Origin: Candidatus Eiseniibacteriota bacterium
GTDB lineage: Bacteria > Eisenbacteria > RBG-16-71-46 > CAIMUX01
Length of the DNA: 5,071 nucleotides
Assembly: GCA_020431745.1 (NCBI GenBank)
Contig: JAGQHR010000308.1
Span: 1 to 5,071 of the forward strand
Direction: 5' to 3'
Made by a program: the position numbers and the translations under genes. Below the pieces are notes generated by a model, which saw only the letters and a program-made list of their open reading frames with translations, did no database searches and was not told where the DNA came from. Positions 1 to 5,071 of the stretch are shown piece after piece; the first letter of the stretch is position 1; every line of letters starts with the position of its first letter.

Positions 1-1573
1 CCCCTGCGAGCGCGATGCCGCGGTGGTGGAGGGCCAGCCCCAATCCCCGCCGATAGACCTGGTAGAAGCGGGTATCGAAGTTCTCCTCGCTGCCCGGCTT
101 GACGCGAATGAAGAGCACGCACAGGAGCGGTGTCATCGTCAGCGCCAGAACCCAGGAGCAGAGCAGCGCCATCGTCACGACCTTGAAGAGCGATGCCGTG
201 TACTCTCCGGTCTCCGATTCCGCGAGGAAGATCGGTAGGAAGGCCGCCGAGGTCGTCAGAGAAGAGGTGAGCAGAGGGATGCGCAGCTCGTTGGCGGAGT
301 CGACGGCCGCTTTGAACCGATCCGTGCCGGCCGCGATCTGCACCATGATCGATTCGGACATCACGATGGCGTTGTCGACCAGCATCCCGAGGGCGATGAT
401 GAGCGCTGCGATCGAGATCTGATCCAACCCGATTCCGAACGACTTCATGAGCGCCAGGGTCGCGAACATCGTGGTCGGGATGAGCGTCGCGACGACGAGC
501 CCGGTCCGCGGCCCCAGCGAGAGGAGCATGACCAGGAGAACGATCCCCACGGCTTCCAGGAGGTTGACGACGAACCCCTTGACCTGGGAGTCGACGAACT
601 GGGGCTGGAAGATCGGAGTCTCGAAGTCCAGTCCGATCGGGTAGTCCTCACGCGCGCGGTCGATGACCGCCTTGACCTCCTCCCCGAGGAGGATGACGTT
701 GCCCCCTTCGCGCATCGAGACGGAAAGTCCCAGGCATGGCTCGCCGTGCCGGTGCATGGCCGAACGGGGAGGATCGACGTATCCACGATGGATGCGCGCC
801 AGGTCGGCCAGGTAGACGACGTCGCTGCGACCCGGAAGCTGGATGATGGTGTGCCCCAGATCGTCCAACGACTCGAAGTTGCCCGATGGTTCGAGGACGA
901 TCTCTTCACCGCCCGTGATGATGGAGCCGCCCGGGATGATGATGTTCCGGCTCTCCAGGATGCTCTTGAGCTGCCCCGGCGAGAGTCCCACCTCGGCGAG
1001 CCGCGCGTTGTTGTACTCGACGAAGACCCGTTCTTCCTGATTGCCGTAGATGACGACCTTCGCGACCTGGCTCTGTCGCAGCAGCTCCTCCCGGATCTCG
1101 TCGGCCACATCGTCGAGCTCGGCATAGTCGAAACCGTCCCCCGTGATCGTGACCATGATCGGAAACACTTCGCCGAACTCGTCATCGACGTAGGGACCGC
1201 GCGTCCCTTCCGGAAGGTCGCCCTGCGCCGCCTCCGTCTTGCGCCGCAGGCGGTCCCAGATCGGGCGCATCTCGCTGTACTGCGCGCGCACGTTCACGAA
1301 GACGTAGGACACTCCCGTGCGGCTCTCGCTGGAGAGGAAGTCGACCTCCGGCATTTCCTGGATCCGCTTCTCCAGCTTGTCGGTGACCAGCAGCTCCACC
1401 CGCTCGGGGCTCGCCCCTGGGAAGTAGGTCCGCACGAGTGCGGTGCGCACCGTGAACCCGGGATCTTCCGCTCGGGGCAGCGCGCGATACGCGCTGTATC
1501 CGCTCAGGATCACCACGGCCAGCGCGAGCCAGGTGACGCGGTCGTTGCGGATGGCCGCCGCCGTCAGGTTCAT
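1..1573 (-). CDS. RND efflux permease (AcrB/HAE-like), N-terminal half, truncated by window edge
   Basis: This is the proton-driven inner-membrane component of the tripartite pump. The first 524 codons are visible, about half of a typical ~1,040-residue RND permease. TM1 lies at about 13-30. It is followed by the family signature ALPRAEDPGF (31-40) and the PN1/PN2 porter region, with TYFPGASPERVE at 49-60, an SESRTG stretch at 82-87 and IIIPGG at 211-216. TM2-TM6 occupy roughly 334-354, 358-378, 385-407, 432-452 and 463-490. The amphipathic linker leading to TM7 follows at about 498-524, where the window ends. TM4 contains GMLVDNAIV at 396-404: Asp400 aligns with the proton-relay Asp407 of AcrB, while the neighbouring AcrB Asp408 is Asn401 here. 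The ATG at 1573 matches the usual family N-terminus and overlaps the adaptor stop (ATGA). The Shine-Dalgarno is weak, so reinitiation is likely. The substrate class cannot be assigned from this half. Confidence 0.95.
   Translation of the reverse strand, partial: MNLTAAAIRNDRVTWLALAVVILSGYSAYRALPRAEDPGFTVRTALVRTYFPGASPERVELLVTDKLEKRIQEMPEVDFLSSESRTGVSYVFVNVRAQYSEMRPIWDRLRRKTEAAQGDLPEGTRGPYVDDEFGEVFPIMVTITGDGFDYAELDDVADEIREELLRQSQVAKVVIYGNQEERVFVEYNNARLAEVGLSPGQLKSILESRNIIIPGGSIITGGEEIVLEPSGNFESLDDLGHTIIQLPGRSDVVYLADLARIHRGYVDPPRSAMHRHGEPCLGLSVSMREGGNVILLGEEVKAVIDRAREDYPIGLDFETPIFQPQFVDSQVKGFVVNLLEAVGIVLLVMLLSLGPRTGLVVATLIPTTMFATLALMKSFGIGLDQISIAALIIALGMLVDNAIVMSESIMVQIAAGTDRFKAAVDSANELRIPLLTSSLTTSAAFLPIFLAESETGEYTASLFKVVTMALLCSWVLALTMTPLLCVLFIRVKPGSEENFDTRFYQVYRRGLGLALHHRGIALAG
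1570..1573 (-). other. ATGA start/stop overlap between adaptor and permease genes
   Basis: The permease ATG (1573-1571) shares two bases with the adaptor TGA (1572-1570). Such four-base overlaps usually allow terminating ribosomes to reinitiate. This would couple permease synthesis to adaptor synthesis and would fit the lack of a clear AGGAG upstream of the permease; only scattered G-runs such as GGGATCGGG are present. Confidence 0.85.
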
Positions 1574-2832
1574 CGACCCGATCCCGCGGCACCGGCAGGC
1601 GACCGTTCGTCGCCCGCCGCGCCGTCCGCGCCGGCATGGGCCTCACCCGCTTCGTCCGAGCCCGCTCGGGTGAGCCCCAGGAGCCGGACCGCTTGTCCGT
1701 CCGTGATCCGATTGACGCCGGCCGTGACGAGCAGGTCGCCGTCGCTCAACCCTTCGACGACTTCCAGCCCTTCGGAGGTGAGATCGCCGGTGCGCACCGG
1801 CACGCGTCGCGCGACGCCGGTCCCGTCCTTGACGTCGGCGACGACGAAGGCGAAGCGGCCTTCCCGATCCTCGCCCACGGCGACCGGAGGCACGACGATC
1901 CGATTCTTCCCGTCGCTGGAGGCGAAGCGGAACGCGACTTCGGCCGCCATCCCCGCGCGCACGTCCTTGCCGGATTCTCCCAGCCGAACCGTCACCGGAA
2001 ACGTCGTGGCCATCCCCGTCGAGGCAACGCCGACCTCCGTGACGACAGCGGGAAAGCCTCGTCCTGGCATCGCGTCGAAGGTCACGAGAACGGAGTCCCC
2101 TTCCGTGACCTCTCCGATCAGGACCTCGGGCATCGCGACCTGTACCTCCGGCGTCGATCCTGAGGTCAGGACCACGACGGTCTGCCCGGCCTGCACGTTC
2201 TCGTTCGCTTCCACGTTCACGGCGGCGATCGCCCCGTCCACCGGGGCGGTCAACCGCGTATACCCCAGCTGAGACACCGCAAGCTCGAGCCCCTTCTCCG
2301 AGGCCCGCACGGCCGCCGCCGCGGTCTCCGAGCCCGCCCGAGCCGCGTCGAGATCTCCCAGCGAGGCATGACCGTTCTCGTAGAGAGCCCGCACGCGATC
2401 GTAGTCCGCTTGCGCATTCCGAGCCTGCGCCTGCTGCCGGCGCAGGCTCGCCTCCGCTTCTTCCTTCTGCAAGCGATAGTCCTTGGGATCCATGTCCGCG
2501 ATGAGCTGACCGGACTTCACGTGATCCCCGACCGAGACCGCGACTCGGGTGACCGTCCCGGGCACCTTGAAGCTGAGCCGTGATTCGACGCTCGCCCGCG
2601 ACAGTCCCGAAAAGGAGCGAGTCCGGGCTCCACCGGTCGAGAAGATCGTCTGATACCGCACGGGACGGATCACGGGAGCCGCGTCCTCTTCGCTTCCACC
2701 ACACCCGACGCAGAGAAGCGCGACGACCCCGAGCAGGGCGCCCGGCCACGCGACGCCGCGAGGCACCGCTCGTCGCCCCTTCGTTCCGGGAGTTACGGGC
2801 CAAGCCCGCGCGCGATCGAGGTTTGGTTTCAT
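1570..2832 (-). CDS. RND efflux periplasmic adaptor (HlyD/AcrA/MFP family), probable lipoprotein
   Basis: This 420-residue membrane-fusion protein should bridge the RND permease and the TolC-type channel in the periplasm. Hydrophobic residues 27-42 and the sequence LCVGC, with Cys44 as the likely lipidated residue, suggest a lipoprotein signal. Cys at -3 is atypical for a lipobox. Domains in order: lipoyl half-motif at 86-119 (VPGTV, VGDHVKSGQLIADMD), alpha-hairpin about 120-187, second lipoyl half at 191-223 (LTAPVDGAI, ENVQAGQ), beta-barrel about 228-303 (VRAGMAAEV at 291-299), membrane-proximal domain about 310-388, and an Ala/Gly-rich acidic tail at 390-420. The hairpin tip carries R146, L150 and S157, matching the RxxxLxxxxxxS motif known for docking TolC-type channels. 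The ATG at 2832 is chosen for its AGGAG six bases upstream. A GTG at 2766 (codon 23) would give a more usual short signal peptide and cannot be excluded. The gene follows the channel gene by 73 nt, and its stop overlaps the permease start. Confidence 0.93.
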   Translation of the reverse strand: MKPNLDRARAWPVTPGTKGRRAVPRGVAWPGALLGVVALLCVGCGGSEEDAAPVIRPVRYQTIFSTGGARTRSFSGLSRASVESRLSFKVPGTVTRVAVSVGDHVKSGQLIADMDPKDYRLQKEEAEASLRRQQAQARNAQADYDRVRALYENGHASLGDLDAARAGSETAAAAVRASEKGLELAVSQLGYTRLTAPVDGAIAAVNVEANENVQAGQTVVVLTSGSTPEVQVAMPEVLIGEVTEGDSVLVTFDAMPGRGFPAVVTEVGVASTGMATTFPVTVRLGESGKDVRAGMAAEVAFRFASSDGKNRIVVPPVAVGEDREGRFAFVVADVKDGTGVARRVPVRTGDLTSEGLEVVEGLSDGDLLVTAGVNRITDGQAVRLLGLTRAGSDEAGEAHAGADGAAGDERSPAGAAGSGR

Positions 2833-2905
2833 GCAACTCTCCTGGGTGGAATCGTGGCCCGGCGATCCTCCGGTCGATCGCTCGGGGGCCGTCCGGTCGG
2901 TGCGA
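2833..2905 (-). other. Intergenic spacer between channel and adaptor genes
   Basis: This 73-nt GC-rich gap is the only non-coding stretch in the window. It contains the adaptor Shine-Dalgarno and one small perfect inverted repeat, GCGATC at 2862-2867 and GATCGC at 2876-2881, with an 8-nt loop. No T-run follows the repeat and no convincing -35/-10 pair is visible. The spacer most likely lies within a single transcript; the hairpin may be chance or a minor RNA structure. Confidence 0.6.
2838..2843 (-). promoter_or_regulatory. Ribosome binding site of the adaptor gene
   Basis: On the minus strand the sequence AGGAGA lies just before TTGC-ATG, with the AGGAG core six bases from the start codon. 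This is close to the ideal Shine-Dalgarno and spacing. It is the main reason for placing the adaptor start at 2832 rather than at the internal GTG at 2766. Confidence 0.75.
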
Positions 2906-5071
2906 TCACTCCCCGTCGCGGGTGGCCGCGTCGAAGTACTGCTGCAACGAATCGAACCACGCCTGCCGTTGCGGCTCCGGGACCATGAACGTGAACTTGC
3001 CGCTCGCCCGCTCGACCTGGAAGAGATCCAGCAGGAAGTCGTGCACTGCATCCGAAGCCGCCTGATCGGCCGCCACCGCCACGTTCTGCGCATCGAGCAG
3101 GTCGATGACCTCCAGAACCCCGCGGGAGTAGGCGTCGGTCACCAGCTCCAGGTTCTTCTGCGCGGCCTCCGACGACTCCCGCGCAAGCGCGATCGCCGCG
3201 TAGGAGGCACCGGCCACGTGCAACGCCGAGCGCATGCGCTGCTCGATCCGGTCCGCGATCCCTTCGCGCTGCGTCCGCAAACGCGTCAGCTCCTCGGACG
3301 CCTGCGTGACGTCCGCGATCCGGCTGCCTCCGTTGAAGAGCGGCAGGGACAGCCGGAGGCTCACGTTCCAATCGGTGTCGTCGGCGGAGGGCAGCGTCAA
3401 TCCGGGAATCGACAGTCCGCTCCCTCCCGATCCGGCGCCTCCCGAGGCCAGCTCCTGCGCGACCTGACCCTGCAGCGCGAGGGTCGGCGAATAGAACGAC
3501 CGGCGCGCCGACGTCCGCGCACGTTCCTGCGCTGCGATCGCGGCATCGATCTGCTGCAGCTCCAGAGACGTAGCAAGGGCATGCTCCGTCATGTAACGCC
3601 GGAAGATCCGGAAGCTCCACGGATCCTCGATGTATCTGCCCACGGCTCCCATGTCCGGAAGCGCCGGGTCGGTGAGCTCGGTCTCGACCGTCGCGAACGG
3701 CTCTTCCAACGGACGATGGAGGATTTCGTTGAGCGCCATCTCGGCGAGGTTGCGCTGCGCATTGGCTTCGATGGACGCCTTGCGACCGTCCGCGATCCGG
3801 CTCTCCCAGCGATAGACGTCGGCCGGTCCGGAGATCCCCAGCGATTCGCGAATGCGTGCGAGCTCGAGGTTCGAACGGGTCAGCCGGAGATCGTCGCGGC
3901 GGATCCGCTCCAGCGTCTTGGCCCGCAGGAGCTGCAGATACGCGGTCGCGGCATCGAGCGCGACGTCCAGCCGCGCACGCTCCAGCTCGGCCTCCCGGCT
4001 CACTTGCAGGTCGCTCTGGATGGCGAGTCCGGCGAGGGCGGACTCGGACCAGAGTATCTGGGACACGGTCGCAGCACCGGTGAGGGTCCGCTCGGCGGCG
4101 GATCCGAGGCTGGCTTCCGCACGGTCTCCGTCGATCACGACACCGGTCGCATTGACATCTATCTGTGGCAAGAGCCGCGCCTTCGCCTTCCGCGTATCCT
4201 GCGAAGCGGCAGCGACCGCGTGCTCCTGCGCGATGAGATCGCGATTGACCATGACCGATTCCGTCAGCACGTCGAGGAGGCCGATCGTGCGCGCCGGCGG
4301 TGTCGACTGGTTGTCGACGAGCACGGCCTCGGTCAGGATGCGGAACGTCGGCCGCACGCCGATCGCTTTTGCGGTCGCGAGGTTGAGACTCAGCTCCTCG
4401 CGGCGGCTCATCGCCACCGGCAGCGATTCCGGCTTTTCTCCCAGGAGGACCCGCTGCACCTGAAGCCCGGTGCGACGTGCGTAGCGCGGAAAGATCGAGT
4501 CCGCAGTCAGTCCGGCGAGGATACCCCGTTCGACATCCTCCCGACCCAGGAAGGAGAACGAGGGAATCTTGCGATCCGCCAAGGCCTCCACGAAGCGATC
4601 GAACTCGCCCGGAAGGAGCTCGATGAGGGGCACGACGTAGACCGCATCCGCGTCCGGGGGAATCAGAGCCAGCACATCCTTCGCCGTTCCAGCCGCGGGC
4701 ACGATCGTCACATCGATCCCCATGGGCTGCACCGACTCCCGCAGTCGCGTCGCGATTCCCGGAACTGCTTCGAGCAGGGAACGGTTCGCCACGAACGCGA
4801 AGTGGCGGAAAGAAACGATCTCATGGAAGGCGGACAGATCCCGGGCAAAGACGGCGGGTGACTCGAGGTAGGTCAGACCCGGAACTCCGCTGGTTCCCTG
4901 CTCGGTCCGCGGAATCCCCTGTGCTTCCGCATCGAGGACGAAGGGAGCGACGACCGGATGTGTCAGGCGGCCCCGGCGACCGGCCTCCATCGAGGCGAGC
5001 GGCCCCAGGGCCAGGATCAGATCGACGTCGGGATTCGCGAGCAGACGATCGAGCCCCGCGACGACGCTCTC
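2906..5071 (-). CDS. Fusion protein: ABC-type substrate-binding domain (PF04392-like) + TolC-family outer-membrane efflux channel; 5' end outside window
   Basis: This is an outer-membrane channel of a tripartite efflux pump with a periplasmic solute-binding domain fused to its N-terminus. The frame is open from the window edge, giving 721 visible residues (numbered from the edge) and ending in TGA. An in-frame ATG at 4990 exists but lies inside the binding domain, so it is unlikely to be the true start. Residues 1-255 read as an ABC_sub_bind domain: LALGPLAS near 20-27, a GTSGV..LTYL stretch near 59-69, and the family's end signature LSLNLATAKAIGV at 227-239. About 60-90 residues, including the signal peptide, should be missing upstream. 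From about 260 to 700 there are two TolC repeats: SQILW near 337-341 and its counterpart SLPLFNGG near 575-582, with helix-tip turns at LGI (411-413) and RGV (650-652). A Gly/Ser-rich loop lies at 544-551, where TolC proteins have a surface or strand loop. The domain identities are clear. The joint function, possibly substrate capture for the pump, is inference. Confidence 0.93.
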   Translation of the reverse strand, partial: ESVVAGLDRLLANPDVDLILALGPLASMEAGRRGRLTHPVVAPFVLDAEAQGIPRTEQGTSGVPGLTYLESPAVFARDLSAFHEIVSFRHFAFVANRSLLEAVPGIATRLRESVQPMGIDVTIVPAAGTAKDVLALIPPDADAVYVVPLIELLPGEFDRFVEALADRKIPSFSFLGREDVERGILAGLTADSIFPRYARRTGLQVQRVLLGEKPESLPVAMSRREELSLNLATAKAIGVRPTFRILTEAVLVDNQSTPPARTIGLLDVLTESVMVNRDLIAQEHAVAAASQDTRKAKARLLPQIDVNATGVVIDGDRAEASLGSAAERTLTGAATVSQILWSESALAGLAIQSDLQVSREAELERARLDVALDAATAYLQLLRAKTLERIRRDDLRLTRSNLELARIRESLGISGPADVYRWESRIADGRKASIEANAQRNLAEMALNEILHRPLEEPFATVETELTDPALPDMGAVGRYIEDPWSFRIFRRYMTEHALATSLELQQIDAAIAAQERARTSARRSFYSPTLALQGQVAQELASGGAGSGGSGLSIPGLTLPSADDTDWNVSLRLSLPLFNGGSRIADVTQASEELTRLRTQREGIADRIEQRMRSALHVAGASYAAIALARESSEAAQKNLELVTDAYSRGVLEVIDLLDAQNVAVAADQAASDAVHDFLLDLFQVERASGKFTFMVPEPQRQAWFDSLQQYFDAATRDGE

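Noticed and set aside
445..1185. 246-codon minus-strand frame inside the permease gene
   Set aside because: The product is almost entirely Ser/Arg/Trp-rich and is out of frame with the RND permease, which reads continuously through the same region.
746..2272. 508-codon plus-strand open frame
   Set aside because: It runs across the antisense of both the permease and the adaptor, and its product is low-complexity Arg/Asp/Ser/Pro-rich with no family signature. It is a shadow frame.
1643..2836. 397-codon minus-strand frame overlapping the adaptor from a TTG at 2836
   Set aside because: The product is Arg/Gly repeat-like, while the overlapping frame from the ATG at 2832 encodes a textbook membrane-fusion protein.
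2862..2881. Small inverted repeat in the channel-adaptor spacer as a terminator
   Set aside because: The stem is only 6 bp, there is no following T-run, and the adjacent genes encode parts of the same pump, so termination here is unlikely.
2831..4861. 676-codon plus-strand open frame opposite the channel gene
   Set aside because: It is antisense to a clearly coding TolC-type gene. Its product is Arg/His/Leu/Gln-rich with no recognisable domain, as expected for a high-GC antisense frame, and the minus-strand frame carries unmistakable family motifs.
4988..4990. ATG at 4990 as the true start of the channel gene, giving a stand-alone protein
   Set aside because: The frame is open to the window edge, and the 27 upstream codons (including LILALGPLAS) already look like the binding-domain core. 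No signal peptide follows this ATG.

Overview
The window holds three consecutive genes, all on the minus strand, that together encode a tripartite RND efflux pump. The window runs antiparallel to transcription, so the operon reads from position 5071 down to position 1. The DNA is visibly GC-rich with G/C-dominated third codon positions. The encoded parts (outer-membrane channel, lipidated periplasmic adaptor, inner-membrane RND permease) require a double-membrane cell, so the source is a high-GC Gram-negative-type bacterium. The sequence alone does not fix the phylum; Myxococcota/Desulfobacterota-like, Gemmatimonadota or other diderm lineages would all fit.

Layout in transcription order. (1) Positions 5071-2906: a protein entering the window already open, whose N-terminal ~255 visible residues are an ABC-transporter-type substrate-binding domain (PF04392, TrpX-like) and whose C-terminal ~450 residues are a TolC-family outer-membrane efflux channel. 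(2) A 73-nt spacer (2905-2833) carrying a good Shine-Dalgarno. (3) Positions 2832-1570: a 420-residue HlyD/AcrA-type adaptor, probably a lipoprotein. (4) Positions 1573-1: the first 524 codons of an AcrB-type RND permease. Its ATG overlaps the adaptor's TGA in an ATGA junction, and it continues past position 1. The operon promoter, the 5' end of the fusion gene and the second half of the permease lie outside the window.

How the genes work together: the permease should use the proton gradient to move substrate from the periplasm or inner membrane into the adaptor-channel conduit, and the channel should carry it across the outer membrane. The adaptor keeps the hairpin-tip R/L/S motif used for tip-to-tip docking with TolC proteins, and the channel keeps the matching tip turns. 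The unusual part is the periplasmic binding domain fused to the channel. A trimeric channel would then carry three binding domains at the periplasmic side, with no ABC ATPase or ABC permease in the window. The ligand and the role of this domain (substrate capture, gating or sensing) cannot be read from the sequence.

No RNA genes, mobile elements, CRISPR arrays or convincing terminators were found. Long plus-strand open frames opposite the three genes are high-GC antisense shadows.
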